From positions 1 to 64,000 of the forward strand of contig NZ_JHZK01000002.1 in NCBI RefSeq assembly GCF_000688515.1: DNA of 64,000 nucleotides. Direction: 5' to 3'. The position numbers were made by a program, and so were the translations under genes. The notes below the pieces were generated by a model. The model saw only the letters and a program-made list of their open reading frames with translations, was not told the origin of the DNA and ran no database searches. The stretch is from Afifella pfennigii DSM 17143 (GTDB taxonomy: Bacteria; Pseudomonadota; Alphaproteobacteria; Rhizobiales; Afifellaceae). Positions 1 through 8,167 of this stretch are shown here, one piece after another; positions within the stretch are counted from its first letter, which is position 1, and each line of letters begins with the position of its first letter.

Positions 1-69
1 GATGATCTGGTCGAGCCGGGCGCGGAACAGGTCATCGGTGAGCTCGCGATTGGGCGCTCTCGGTCGCAT
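1..69 (-). CDS. IS5-type transposase, N-terminal fragment cut by window edge
   Basis: Only the first 23 codons are in the window. They begin MRPRAPNRELTDDLFRARLD, with an ATG at 67-69 on the minus strand. The pattern of a basic MRPR start, then DLF.ARLDQI, is what I recall from the N-terminus of IS5-group transposases common in Rhizobiales. The catalytic DDE region lies outside the window, so activity cannot be judged. The element end should lie between here and pheT, but no terminal inverted repeat can be confirmed without the other end. Family assignment is from recall of a short stretch, hence moderate confidence. Confidence 0.6.
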   Translation of the reverse strand, partial: MRPRAPNRELTDDLFRARLDQII

Positions 70-141
70 CGTCACCTCTCGTGATCCTCTCAATCGAATC
101 ACGGAAAGGCGCCGCCGGGAATCCCCAAACCGCATGCGAAA

Positions 142-196
142 TCGCAAGGTTCCGCAGGCTCAAGCCACCGAATCCTGCAAAACCGAAACCTTGCGA
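142..196. repeat. 10-bp inverted repeat between the transposase and pheT
   Basis: TCGCAAGGTT at 142-151 is the exact reverse complement of AACCTTGCGA at 187-196, with a 35-base spacer. It sits in the 261-base gene-free stretch 70-330. No T-run follows the stem on the minus strand, so it does not look like a simple intrinsic terminator for pheT. It could be part of the insertion-sequence flank or a processing site. I see nothing else in 70-330. Confidence 0.4.
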
Positions 197-330
197 GAGA
201 CCGAAATCCGTCGACTATCAGCCGCTTATGCGTTCTTCACAGTCAACTGCCGAAGGGCCGCTTTCCGCCTGTCCTGTCGCGCACGGCAGGCGCCGTCATC
301 CACAAGTTACGCACAGGTCAGGCGAAAACC

Positions 331-2736
331 TTATGCGCGCAGCACCCCGCCGGTCGCCTTCGCCACGGCGGCGACGATGCGCTCCGACACGGCCTCGATT
401 TCCGCTTCCGTCAGCGTCCTGTCCTCCGGCGTCATCGTCACCTCGATGGCGACCGACTTCTTGCCCTCGCCGATGACGGCGCCGCGGAAGACGTCGAAGA
501 CGCCGATTTGCGAGATGAGGTTCTTGTCCGCGCTCTGCGCTGCCCGCAGGATGCGCTCGGCCGCGACCTCCTCCTCCACCACGAAGGCGAAGTCGCGGCG
601 CACCGGCTGGTAGTCGGAGATGGCGAGCGCCGGCCGCGAGGCGCGCTGCGCCTTCGGCACCGGAATGGCGTCGATATCGACCTCGAAGGCGACGAGCGGC
701 CCCTTGACATCCATCTCATCGAGGATGCGCGGATGCATCTCGCCGAAGACGGCGAGCCGGTTCTTCGGCCCGAGCGCGATGGTGCCGACGCGGCCGGGAT
801 GATACCAGGCCGGCCCCTCCGCAAGCACCTGCGCCCTGCCGACGGGCGCGCCGAGCGCCTCCAGCACGGCGAGCGCGTCCGCCTTGACGTCGAAGACGTC
901 GTAGGGGCGGGGCGCGGCGAGCGAGCTGCGCGGCCCGGTGGCGCCGTGGCGGATGCCGGAGGCATGAAGCCGCTCCTCCTCCGGCGCGTCGCCGAGATAG
1001 ATCTGGCCGATCTCCGACAGCGCCTGGCTCTCCGCGCCGCGGTCGGCATTGCGTCCCGAAGCGGCGATGAGGCCGGGCAGCAGCGAGGGCCGCATGTCGG
1101 AGAGCTCGGTGGAGATCGGGTTGTCGAGCGTCAGCCTTTCCTCGCCGCCGCCGAACAGGCCGGCCTCCTCATGCGGCAGGAAGGACCAGGTGACCGCCTC
1201 GTTGAAGCCGCGCGCGGCGAGCGTCCTGGCGGCGCGGAAGCGCCGCCGCTGCTTGACGCTGAGCTTCGGGCTCGTCACCGCCTCAAGCCGCGGCAGGGTG
1301 ACATGGTCGATCTTCTCCAGCCCCCAGATGCGCACGATCTCTTCCACGAGGTCGGCCTCGCCGGAAATGTCGGGTCGCCAGGAAGGCACCGAGACCGCCA
1401 CTTCCCCGCCGGCGCCGGCGACGCCGAAACCGAGCGCCTCCAGAACCTCCACCTGGCTTTCTGGCGCGATGTCGACGCCGGCAAGGCTCTTCACCCGCGA
1501 AAGGCGCAAGGACAAGGTGGTGTTCTTCAAGGGCGGCGCGCCGGCGACGACCAGCTCGGAGGCCTCGCCGCCGCACAGTTCGAGAATGAGCCGCGTGCCG
1601 ATCTCCGCCCCGGTCTCGGTGAAGGCCGGGTCGACGCCGCGCTCGAAGCGGTAGCGCGCGTCGGAGATGATGTTGAGCTTGCGGCCGGTGGAGGCGGTGC
1701 GCACCGCGTCGAAATAGGCAGCCTCCAGGAAGACTTCCGTCGTCTCCTCCGTGACGCCGCTCGCCTCCCCGCCCATGACGCCGCCGATCGATTCCGGGCC
1801 CGCCTCGTCGGCGATCACCGTCATCGCCTCGTCGAGTTCGTAGACGCGCCCGTCCAGCGCCTCGATCGTCTCGCCCCGGCGGGCGAGGCGGGCATGGATG
1901 TCGCCCTTCACCTTGGCGGCGTCGAAGACGTGCAGCGGCCGGCCATAGGCGTGGGTGATGTAATTGGTGATATCCACCAGCGCCGAGATCGGCCTGACGC
2001 CGATGGCCCGCAGCCGCTTCTGCATCCAGGCGGGGGAGGGGCCGTTGCTGACACCGCGGAAATAGCGGCCGACGAAGTGCGGGCAGGGGCGCTCCGCGCC
2101 GTCCTCAAAGCGCAGCGAGACGCCGATCGGGCTCTTGAAGGCGCCCTCCACCGGCGCCTCGGCGAGCGGCTTCAGCCGGCCCATCCCGGCGGCGGCGAGA
2201 TCGCGGGCAATGCCGTAGACGCCGAGCGCGTCGGGCCGGTTCGGCGTCACCGCCACGTCGATGACCGGATCGTCGAGCCCCGCCCAGGCGGCGTAGCTCG
2301 TTCCCACCGGCGCATCCTCGGGCAGATCGATGATGCCCTCATGGTCGTCGGAGAGCATCATCTCGCGCTCCGAGACGAGCATGCCATGAGAGGCCTCGCC
2401 GCGAATGACGCCGGCCTTGAGGTCGATGCCGGTGCCGGGGACATGCACGCCCACCGGCGCGAAGACGCCGACCATGCCGGTGCGCGCATTGGGCGCCCCG
2501 CACACCACCTGCACCGCCTCGCCGGTGCCCGGATCGACCATGCAGACCCTGAGCCGGTCGGCGTTGGGATGCGCGCGCGCCTCCAGCACCTTGGCGATGA
2601 CGAAGGGAGCGAGCTTTTCCGCCGGGTTGGCAAGGCCCTCAAGCTCCAGCCCGATCATCGTCAGCTTGTCGGCGATCTCCTCCGCCGAAGCGTCGGTTTC
2701 CAGATAGTCCTTGAGCCAGGAAAGGGTGAATTTCAT
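331..2736 (-). CDS. pheT: Phenylalanyl-tRNA synthetase beta subunit
   Basis: 801 residues, the usual length for bacterial PheT. With PheS it forms the alpha2-beta2 enzyme that charges tRNA-Phe in the cytoplasm. The N-terminus MKFTLSWLKDYL is typical. It is followed by the tRNA-binding OB domain (about residues 39-150, with VCGAPNAR), the B3/B4 editing and B5 domains, and a C-terminal FDX-ACB anticodon-binding domain (about 705-800). It is the last gene of pheS-lipoprotein-pheT on this strand. The ribosome binding site is weak, so translation may depend on upstream genes. No clear terminator is visible downstream, where an insertion-sequence edge begins. Confidence 0.97.
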   Translation of the reverse strand: MKFTLSWLKDYLETDASAEEIADKLTMIGLELEGLANPAEKLAPFVIAKVLEARAHPNADRLRVCMVDPGTGEAVQVVCGAPNARTGMVGVFAPVGVHVPGTGIDLKAGVIRGEASHGMLVSEREMMLSDDHEGIIDLPEDAPVGTSYAAWAGLDDPVIDVAVTPNRPDALGVYGIARDLAAAGMGRLKPLAEAPVEGAFKSPIGVSLRFEDGAERPCPHFVGRYFRGVSNGPSPAWMQKRLRAIGVRPISALVDITNYITHAYGRPLHVFDAAKVKGDIHARLARRGETIEALDGRVYELDEAMTVIADEAGPESIGGVMGGEASGVTEETTEVFLEAAYFDAVRTASTGRKLNIISDARYRFERGVDPAFTETGAEIGTRLILELCGGEASELVVAGAPPLKNTTLSLRLSRVKSLAGVDIAPESQVEVLEALGFGVAGAGGEVAVSVPSWRPDISGEADLVEEIVRIWGLEKIDHVTLPRLEAVTSPKLSVKQRRRFRAARTLAARGFNEAVTWSFLPHEEAGLFGGGEERLTLDNPISTELSDMRPSLLPGLIAASGRNADRGAESQALSEIGQIYLGDAPEEERLHASGIRHGATGPRSSLAAPRPYDVFDVKADALAVLEALGAPVGRAQVLAEGPAWYHPGRVGTIALGPKNRLAVFGEMHPRILDEMDVKGPLVAFEVDIDAIPVPKAQRASRPALAISDYQPVRRDFAFVVEEEVAAERILRAAQSADKNLISQIGVFDVFRGAVIGEGKKSVAIEVTMTPEDRTLTEAEIEAVSERIVAAVAKATGGVLRA

Positions 2737-2793
2737 CGCGTGACGCTCGAGAGTTGGGAAGCGGCCGGCGCGGCAGGGCGCCTGCCGGCATGA

Positions 2794-2982
2794 TCAGTGG
2801 ACGACGCCGGCATCGACCCGGACGGTGGCGCTTGTGCGCACGGTCCAGTCGCCGGCCTGGGTGACATTGCCGGCCTCAGGCTCCGGCGGTGCGGCGCCCT
2901 GGCAGGCGCCGAGCCCGGCCGCGAGCCCGATGGCGAGCCCGTTGGCGAGCCCGTTGGCGAGAAGGCGGCGCGTTGCCCCCAT
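2794..2982 (-). CDS. Small predicted lipoprotein coupled to pheS
   Basis: 62 residues. Its ATG overlaps the pheS stop codon in an ATGA (2981-2984 on the plus strand), so it is probably translated by ribosomes finishing pheS. The N-terminus [12 protein letters not shown] has basic residues, then a low-complexity hydrophobic stretch made of ANGL/AIGL/AAGL units, then a lipobox LGAC with the putative lipidated Cys at residue 27. The mature part would be only 36 residues, Pro/Glu-rich and then with a strand-like GDWTVRTSATVRVDAG. This predicts an outer- or inner-membrane lipoprotein of unknown function between two tRNA-synthetase genes. I do not recognise a family. The alternative is a chance ORF, but the lipobox, overlap and strand all agree. 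Confidence 0.6.
   Translation of the reverse strand: MGATRRLLANGLANGLAIGLAAGLGACQGAAPPEPEAGNVTQAGDWTVRTSATVRVDAGVVH
2911..2958. repeat. Four 12-bp tandem units in the lipoprotein signal peptide
   Basis: Units at 2911-2922, 2923-2934, 2935-2946 and 2947-2958. The last two are identical (GAGCCCGTTGGC) and the others differ at two or three positions. Being a multiple of three, they add or remove four-residue blocks (A-N/I/A-G-L) of the hydrophobic core without shifting the frame. This is a candidate length-variable site. Confidence 0.8.
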
Positions 2983-4064
2983 CAGCTCAGCCCTTCGGCG
3001 ACGCTCGGCATGTCGAGCGCGGCAAAGCCGTAATGCCGCAGCCATCTGAGATCGGCCTCAAAGAAGGCTCTGAGATCCGGGATGCCGTATTTCAGCATGG
3101 CCAGGCGGTCGAGCCCCATGCCGAAGGCAAAGCCCTGGTATTTTTCCGGGTCGAGGCCGCCGGCCTTGATGACATAGGGATGCACCATGCCCGAGCCCAG
3201 AATCTCCAGCCAGTCGTCGCCCTGGCCGATCTTCAATTCCCCGCCGACCCATTGGCAGCCGATATCGACCTCCATGGAGGGTTCCGTGAAGGGAAAGTGC
3301 GAGGGACGGAAGCGCATCTTCAGTTCGTCCACCTCGAAGAAGGCCTTGCAGAAGGCTTCCAGCGTGCCCTTCAGATGGCCCATATGCGTGGTCTCGTCGA
3401 TGACGAGCCCTTCGATCTGGTGGAACATCGGCGTATGGGTGCGGTCCGAATCGGAGCGGAAGGTGCGCCCCGGCGCGATGATGCGGATCGGCGGCTCCTG
3501 CGCCTCCATGGTGCGGATTTGCACCGGCGAGGTATGCGTGCGCAGCACCATGCGCGAGCCGTCCGCCTTCGGCTTCAGGTAGAAGGTGTCCATGTCCTGG
3601 CGCGAAGGGTGCTCGGGCGGAATGTTGAGGGCGCCGAAATTGTACCAGTCGGTCTCGATATGCGGCCCTTCGGCGACCGAAAAGCCCATATCGGCGAAGA
3701 TGGCGATCACCTCCTGCCAGACCTGCGTCGTCGGATGGATGGTGCCGCGCTGCTCGGCGCGCGGCGGCAGGGTGACGTCGAGCCGCTCGCTCTTCAGCCG
3801 CGCCTCAAGCGCCTTCTCCTTCAGTTCGGCGCGGCGCGTCTCCAGCGCCTCGCCGATGCGCGCCTTAAGGCCGTTCAGCGCCGGGCCGGCCACCTGGCGC
3901 TCCTCCGGGCTCATCCGCCCGAGGCTCTTCAGCCTTTCTGAGACGACGCCCTTCTTGCCGAGCGAGGCGAGCCGCGCCTCCTCCAGCGCCGTCTCGTCCT
4001 CGGCCTTGTGGATGCGTTCGGTGATGTCGCGCTCCAGCGCGTCAAGGTCGGTCATCTGGTCCAT
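2982..4064 (-). CDS. pheS: Phenylalanyl-tRNA synthetase alpha subunit
   Basis: 360 residues from the ATG at 4062-4064 ([10 protein letters not shown]), which has a GGAG about eight bases upstream. A second in-frame ATG at 4055 is possible. PheS carries the class II catalytic core: an N-terminal coiled coil (about 1-90), the motif 2 region around [20 protein letters not shown], and motif 3 [10 protein letters not shown] near the C-terminus. It is the first gene of its group, and its stop overlaps the start of the small lipoprotein gene. It lies behind the rplT terminator, so it probably has its own promoter, which I could not identify with confidence. Confidence 0.97.
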   Translation of the reverse strand: MDQMTDLDALERDITERIHKAEDETALEEARLASLGKKGVVSERLKSLGRMSPEERQVAGPALNGLKARIGEALETRRAELKEKALEARLKSERLDVTLPPRAEQRGTIHPTTQVWQEVIAIFADMGFSVAEGPHIETDWYNFGALNIPPEHPSRQDMDTFYLKPKADGSRMVLRTHTSPVQIRTMEAQEPPIRIIAPGRTFRSDSDRTHTPMFHQIEGLVIDETTHMGHLKGTLEAFCKAFFEVDELKMRFRPSHFPFTEPSMEVDIGCQWVGGELKIGQGDDWLEILGSGMVHPYVIKAGGLDPEKYQGFAFGMGLDRLAMLKYGIPDLRAFFEADLRWLRHYGFAALDMPSVAEGLS

Positions 4065-4186
4065 TTTTCGCTCCGCGAGAGGAGGCTCTAGCCCATCTTT
4101 GCGGCCGGTGGAAAGGCCCGTGCGTGGCCGAGCGCGTCCGTGTCGCTGCAATGCGTTCTGAGCCAATCGCCAGGCGACGCTCCGCC

Positions 4187-4215
4187 AAGAAAAAGGGCGG
4201 CACCCCGGCCGCCCT
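4187..4215 (-). terminator. Intrinsic terminator after rplT
   Basis: On the minus strand an AGGGCGGC stem (4208-4215), a six-base loop and GCCGCCCT (4194-4201) run into TTTTTCTT. This is a perfect 8-bp GC-rich stem followed by a T-run, 25 bases beyond the rplT stop. It separates the infC-rpmI-rplT group from pheS. Confidence 0.85.
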
Positions 4216-4240
4216 CGTCGTTTCTTCTCGCGCTCGCGCC

Positions 4241-4642
4241 TCAGCGCACCGCCGCCTCGTATTCGTTCGGCGTCAGTTCCTTCAGATAGGCGAGCGCCTG
4301 CTTGGCCTGTCCGGCGAGCGCGGCGAAGGCCTCAGGCTCGTGCACGGCAAGGTCGGCGAGCACCTTGCGGTCGACCTCGATACCGGCCTTGGAAAGCCCG
4401 TCGATGAGGCGGCCATAGGTAAGCCCGTTCATTCGTGCGGCCGCGTTGATGCGCTGGATCCACAGGGCGCGGAAGGAGCGCTTGCGGTTGCGCCGGTCGC
4501 GATAGGCGTATTGGTTGGCCTTCTCAACGGCCTGCTTGGCGGCGCGGATGGTGTTCTTGCGCCGGCCGTAATAGCCCTTGGCCTGCTTGATGATCTTCTT
4601 GTGCCTGGCGTGCGCCGTCACGCCGCGTTTCACTCGTGCCAT
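4241..4642 (-). CDS. rplT: 50S ribosomal protein L20
   Basis: 133 residues, beginning [17 protein letters not shown]. The very basic N-terminal arm and the central [16 protein letters not shown] are hallmarks of L20, an early assembly protein of the large subunit. It follows rpmI by 12 bases and is clearly in the same transcript, with a strong intrinsic terminator just downstream. The C-terminus is slightly extended compared with the ~118-residue E. coli protein, as is common in alphaproteobacteria. Confidence 0.98.
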   Translation of the reverse strand: MARVKRGVTAHARHKKIIKQAKGYYGRRKNTIRAAKQAVEKANQYAYRDRRNRKRSFRALWIQRINAAARMNGLTYGRLIDGLSKAGIEVDRKVLADLAVHEPEAFAALAGQAKQALAYLKELTPNEYEAAVR

Positions 4643-4654
4643 GTCGGTGCCTCC

Positions 4655-4855
4655 TCAGCGCTGGTAGGGCATGTATTTGCGCACGATGCGCGCATCCTGC
4701 TCCTCCAGCACCATGGTGCCGCGAGCGTTGCGGATGAACTTGTTGCTGCGCTTGATCATGCCGTGGCGCTTGCCGGCGGCCGCGACCTTGATCTTGCCCG
4801 TCGCGGTGAACTTGAAGCGCTTCTTGGCGCCCGATTTGGTTTTCATCTTGGGCAT
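4655..4855 (-). CDS. rpmI: 50S ribosomal protein L35
   Basis: 66 residues, [15 protein letters not shown], the standard L35 start, ending KYMPYQR. The chosen ATG at 4853-4855 has AAGGAGAG six bases upstream. An in-frame ATG 28 codons further up lacks homology support. It is co-transcribed with rplT. A promoter-like sequence lies 145-173 bases upstream, so rpmI-rplT can probably be transcribed separately from infC, leaving a leader of about 140 bases. Confidence 0.97.
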   Translation of the reverse strand: MPKMKTKSGAKKRFKFTATGKIKVAAAGKRHGMIKRSNKFIRNARGTMVLEEQDARIVRKYMPYQR

Positions 4856-5171
4856 TTGGCTCTCCTTTCCATGACAAAGAGGCCCCGGCGGTGCGGAGCC
4901 CTTCTCGTCGGCTCTTGTCAGAGCGTTCTGGATCGCCACGGCATGCCCATTTCCGCCATGTTGTCACAGTGCGGAGAGCCGGGCGATCCGGCAGCGCGCT
5001 TATAGAAGCGCGCCTTGGTAAAGGCAAGACGTACCGCTGCCGCGCCCGCAACGACCGATGCGCGGAACGGAACCGTTCCCTTGCCGGCTTTTGTCTCTTT
5101 CTCGCTCCGGCGGCATCGCTCCGGCAGCGCCGCGTCGGAGCGGGGGTCGGGCCGCTTCCGGCCGAAGCGCC
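4856..5171. other. 316-base gene-free region between infC and rpmI
   Basis: No convincing gene is present. It holds the candidate rpmI promoter (5000-5028) and a perfect hairpin GCGCGCTT-ATAG-AAGCGCGC at 4994-5013 that overlaps the promoter -10. Near infC there is a short CGCTTC-CGGCC-GAAGCG hairpin without a T-run. The hairpin inside the promoter could act as an operator or form in the RNA of a longer infC transcript. Which of these applies cannot be decided from sequence. Confidence 0.6.
5000..5028 (-). promoter_or_regulatory. Candidate rpmI-rplT promoter
   Basis: On the minus strand CTTGCC (5023-5028) and CTATAA (5000-5005) are separated by exactly 17 bases. This is close to the housekeeping consensus described for Rhizobiales (CTTGAC-N17-CTATAT). 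The leader to the rpmI ATG would be about 138 bases. Confidence 0.5.
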
Positions 5172-5867
5172 TCAGGCATCCGCCGCCTGGCGCTCGCCCT
5201 CCGGCTGCGCCTCTTCCGGCTCGGCTTCTTGCTGCTGCGCCTCTTGCTGCTGCGCCTCTTGCTGTTTGGCGCTCTTGGCGGCCGCTTTCTCGGCTTCCTT
5301 CTTCGCCTTTTCGATAGCGGCGAGCTTCTTGGAGTCCGGCGCCAGGATCATGATCATCTGGCGGCCTTCCATCTTCGGGTCGTGTTCGACCTTGGAGATG
5401 TCGCCGAGCTGGTCCCGGACCTTGTAGAGAACCTCCAGGCCGAGCTCCTGATGGGCCATCTCGCGGCCGCGGAAGCGCATGGTCATCTTGACCTTGTCGC
5501 CCTCTTCCAGGAAGCGGCGGGCATTGCGCATCTTCACGTCGTAGTCGTGCGTGTCGATGTTCGGCCGCATCTTCACTTCCTTGACGTCGACCGTCTTCTG
5601 CTTCTTCCGCGCCTCGGCAGCCTTCTTCTGGGACGTGTATTTATACCTGCCGTAGTCGAGGATCTTGCAGACGGGCGGCCGCTGGTTCGGCGAGATCTCG
5701 ACGAGATCGAGCCCGGCATCCGCGGCGATGGCGCGTGCCTCTTCCGTGGAGATGACGCCGTGATTTTGGCCTTCGTGGTCGATCAGCTGAATCTCGGGCA
5801 GCCGGATCTCGTCGTTGACGCGGGGCCCCTCCTTGACCGGAGGTGGCGCACGATGGGGTCTGCGAAT
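5172..5867 (-). CDS. infC: Translation initiation factor IF-3, ATT start
   Basis: 231 residues if started at the ATT at 5865-5867, read as Met: (M)[20 protein letters not shown]. An AAGGAGAG lies seven bases upstream. The conserved IF3 N-domain sequence [15 protein letters not shown] lies before any in-frame ATG, which first occurs at 5576, so a non-ATG start is required. The rare start fits the known autoregulation of infC, in which IF3 rejects its own AUU codon. The C-domain ([14 protein letters not shown]) is intact. The last ~45 residues form an Ala/Gln/Glu-rich tail with QQEA repeats. It lies upstream of rpmI-rplT. Confidence 0.95.
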   Translation of the reverse strand: MRRPHRAPPPVKEGPRVNDEIRLPEIQLIDHEGQNHGVISTEEARAIAADAGLDLVEISPNQRPPVCKILDYGRYKYTSQKKAAEARKKQKTVDVKEVKMRPNIDTHDYDVKMRNARRFLEEGDKVKMTMRFRGREMAHQELGLEVLYKVRDQLGDISKVEHDPKMEGRQMIMILAPDSKKLAAIEKAKKEAEKAAAKSAKQQEAQQQEAQQQEAEPEEAQPEGERQAADA

Positions 5868-5941
5868 GGTCGGCTCTCCTTCTGTAGTTCACAACGACCT
5901 TGGATGATGTGCGGCGCGTCGCTGCGAGCCTGCACGATTAG

Positions 5942-5976
5942 AGTATAGCATTTCGGCACGACGACTGGAATGTCAA
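5942..5976 (-). promoter_or_regulatory. Candidate infC promoter with extended -10
   Basis: The minus strand reads TGCTATACT at 5942-5950, a good extended -10 element. A TTGACA is present at 5971-5976, but it is about 23 bases from the TATACT, too far for a normal -35, so recognition may rest on the extended -10. The infC ATT codon is about 75 bases downstream. Confidence 0.45.
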
Positions 5977-5985
5977 CGTACCGAA

Positions 5986-6007
5986 AGAGCTCGTCAGCAG
6001 GAGCTCT
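5986..6007 (-). terminator. Weak hairpin after the glycosyltransferase gene
   Basis: AGAGCTC (5986-5992) and GAGCTCT (6001-6007) form a 7-bp stem with an 8-base loop, ten bases beyond the glycosyltransferase stop. On the minus strand it is followed only by TTTCGG, so termination strength is doubtful. Confidence 0.4.
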
Positions 6008-6016
6008 GGCGAAAAA

Positions 6017-7279
6017 CTAGCTCTCTGGTGTGCGGGAAAGAATCGCATCGTAGAGCTTGAGCGTTGCTTCGCTCATCGCCGCAAGAGAGAAAGACGCCGC
6101 ATGCGCGCGCGCGCGCGCGGCAAGGGCCTCGCGCTCGCCCGGCGGCAGCGCCAGGGTCTGCTTCAGCGCTTCCGCGAGCGCGGCCGCATCGCCGGCGGCG
6201 ACCCGCCAGCCCGTGCGCTGGGGCGCCGGCGTCTCCGGTGGGGCGAGCACGGTCTCGCGCGCCGGGCCGAGATCGCTGACGACCGTCGGCACGCCGAGCG
6301 CCTGCGCCTCCACGGCGAAGCGGCCGAAGGCTTCCGGCTCGGTGGAGGCGACGACGGCGACCGAGGCGAGCGCCAGCGCCGCCGGAACGTCCTCGCAATG
6401 GCCGGGCATGAGGACGCGGCCGGCAAGGCCGGCCCGCTCGATCTGCGCCGACAGGCGGGCCCGGTAATCGCTTCGCCCCTGCGCGTCGCCGGCCAGCACC
6501 AGCGTGAAATCCGTCTCCTTGGCGAGGCGCGCGGCCGCCTCGATGAGGATTTCCTGGCCCTTCCAGGAGGTGAGGCGCGCCACGTTGAGGACAATGCGCG
6601 CCCCCTCCGGCAACCCCCATCGCGCGCGCAGGGCCGCGCGCCTCGCCTCGCCGATGGCGCCGGCGTCGAAGCGCGACAGGTCGGTCCCCCGGTAGATGGT
6701 GGTGATGCGCCCTGCCGGGGTGCCGTGCCGGCGGGCGACGAGCTCGGCCGTGTAGCGCGAATTGGCGATGACGGCGTCGCCCCTGGCCATCACCGAATTG
6801 TAAAAGCCCTTCAGCGCCGATTTCTGTCCGTAGATACCGTGATAGGTGGTGAGGAAGGGCGTGCCGGTCATGCGGCAGGCGAGAAGCGCCGACCAGGCCG
6901 GGGCGCGGCTCCTGGCATGGACGAGATCGACGCCGCGCGCGCGCACGAGCCGGGCGAGCCGGCCGGCATTGGCCGCCATGACGGCCGGGTTCTTGGAGGC
7001 GAGCGGCATGGCGATGAGCTCGCCCCCGGCGGCCTCCAGCTCGGCCGCGAGCCGCCCGCCTTCGCTGGCCACGAGCGCCTTGTCGCCGCGCGCCGCCAGC
7101 GCCGCGGCGATGTCGATGGCGGTGCGCTCCGCCCCGCCCGTATCGAGGTTCGGGATCACCTGCAAAATCGTCTTGGGCAGGATGGGCTTGGGCATGACAT
7201 GAGGCTTGACGTTGAAGGGCGGCTTGACGGTGGAGGGGCGAGGGCGCACCTCATGCGCCGGAACGAGCGGACGAGACAT
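6017..7279 (-). CDS. Glycosyltransferase family 4 (GT-B fold)
   Basis: 420 residues from the ATG at 7277-7279. A second start at 7195 (MPKPILPKTILQV) would remove a Pro-rich 28-residue leader and is equally possible. The core begins ILQVIPNLDTGGAERTAIDI, the usual acceptor-side motif of GT4 enzymes. It contains a donor-site EX7E motif, EPEAFGRFAVE, near the C-terminus. It probably transfers an activated sugar during lipopolysaccharide or exopolysaccharide assembly, but no substrate can be named. The reading frame includes a 17-base run of alternating G and C (6103-6119). The adjacent hydrolase gene is divergent, with start codons only six bases apart if the long start is used. Confidence 0.85.
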   Translation of the reverse strand: MSRPLVPAHEVRPRPSTVKPPFNVKPHVMPKPILPKTILQVIPNLDTGGAERTAIDIAAALAARGDKALVASEGGRLAAELEAAGGELIAMPLASKNPAVMAANAGRLARLVRARGVDLVHARSRAPAWSALLACRMTGTPFLTTYHGIYGQKSALKGFYNSVMARGDAVIANSRYTAELVARRHGTPAGRITTIYRGTDLSRFDAGAIGEARRAALRARWGLPEGARIVLNVARLTSWKGQEILIEAAARLAKETDFTLVLAGDAQGRSDYRARLSAQIERAGLAGRVLMPGHCEDVPAALALASVAVVASTEPEAFGRFAVEAQALGVPTVVSDLGPARETVLAPPETPAPQRTGWRVAAGDAAALAEALKQTLALPPGEREALAARARAHAASFSLAAMSEATLKLYDAILSRTPES

Positions 7280-7285
7280 AGATGG

Positions 7286-8104
7286 ATGGGCGTGCAGTTG
7301 CAAAAGATCACTGTCGGTAGCGGCGCGGATGCACGGCAAATCGCCGTCCTGGCGCGGCAGGGGCGCGCGCCGGGCGTTTTCTGGCTTGGCGGCTTCAAAT
7401 CGGACATGCAAGGCTCCAAGGCCGAGGCGCTCGATGCCTTCGCCGCCGCGACCGGGCATGCCGCCACCCGCTTCGACTATTCCGGCCATGGCCGCTCCGG
7501 CGGGGATTTTCTCGATGGCACCATCTCGCGCTGGCTGGAGGAGGCGCTCGCCGTCTTCGATGCCTTCGCGCAAGGCCCGCAGATCCTCGTCGGCTCCTCC
7601 ATGGGCGGCTGGCTGGCGCTGCTCCTGGCCAAGGCGCTCCGCGAACGGGGCGAGGCGGGGCGTCTTGCCGGCCTTATCCTCATCGCCCCGGCCGTCGACA
7701 TGACCAAGGCGCTGATGAGCGACCACTTCGGCGATGCCGAATGGGCCGAGATGGAAAGGACGGGCCGCGTTACCCAGCCCTCCGACTATTCCGAGGAGCC
7801 CTATGTGCTGACGAAGGCGCTGATTGAGGATGGAGCCAAGCACCTCTTCGGCGAGGCGCCGATCGAGACCGGCTGCAAGGTGCATATCATTCAGGGCATG
7901 GAGGATACCGACGTGCCCTATAGCCATGCGGAGAAGCTCGCCGACCGGCTCTGCTTCGACGACGTGGTCTTGACCTTGGTGCGCGACGGCGACCATCGCC
8001 TGTCCCGGCCTCAGGATCTTGAGCGGCTATGCGCCGCGCTCGCCAAGATGGCGGGCGGGCAGGACGCGGCGGGCACGCCCGAGCCGCCGGAAACCGCCGC
8101 GTGA
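7286..8104 (+). CDS. Alpha/beta hydrolase
   Basis: 272 residues beginning MGVQLQKITVGSG. The nucleophile elbow G-S-S-M-G-G (about residues 106-111) and the downstream His in RDGDHRLSRP fit a Ser-Asp-His hydrolase. The FWLGGFKSDMQGSKA stretch is typical of the ABHD10/palmitoyl-thioesterase-like group found in many alphaproteobacteria. It probably cleaves an ester or thioester, but the substrate is unknown. No signal peptide is seen, so it is cytoplasmic. It is read away from the glycosyltransferase and towards trpF, 63 bases downstream. Confidence 0.85.
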   Translation: MGVQLQKITVGSGADARQIAVLARQGRAPGVFWLGGFKSDMQGSKAEALDAFAAATGHAATRFDYSGHGRSGGDFLDGTISRWLEEALAVFDAFAQGPQILVGSSMGGWLALLLAKALRERGEAGRLAGLILIAPAVDMTKALMSDHFGDAEWAEMERTGRVTQPSDYSEEPYVLTKALIEDGAKHLFGEAPIETGCKVHIIQGMEDTDVPYSHAEKLADRLCFDDVVLTLVRDGDHRLSRPQDLERLCAALAKMAGGQDAAGTPEPPETAA

Positions 8105-8167
8105 GGGAACCCTCGCTCGCCCCTCGGGCGTTGGACATTTTAGAGGATTCGTGCGAACGAGAGCGGC

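Noticed and set aside
142-196. Terminator for pheT
   Set aside because: The stem is perfect but has a 35-base spacer and no T-run on the minus strand.
508-2793. A 761-codon open frame on the plus strand opposite pheT
   Set aside because: Same reason: a shadow of pheT without recognisable domains.
5971-5976. TTGACA as the -35 of the infC promoter
   Set aside because: It is about 23 bases from the TATACT; normal spacing is 16-18, so it was not counted as a paired element.
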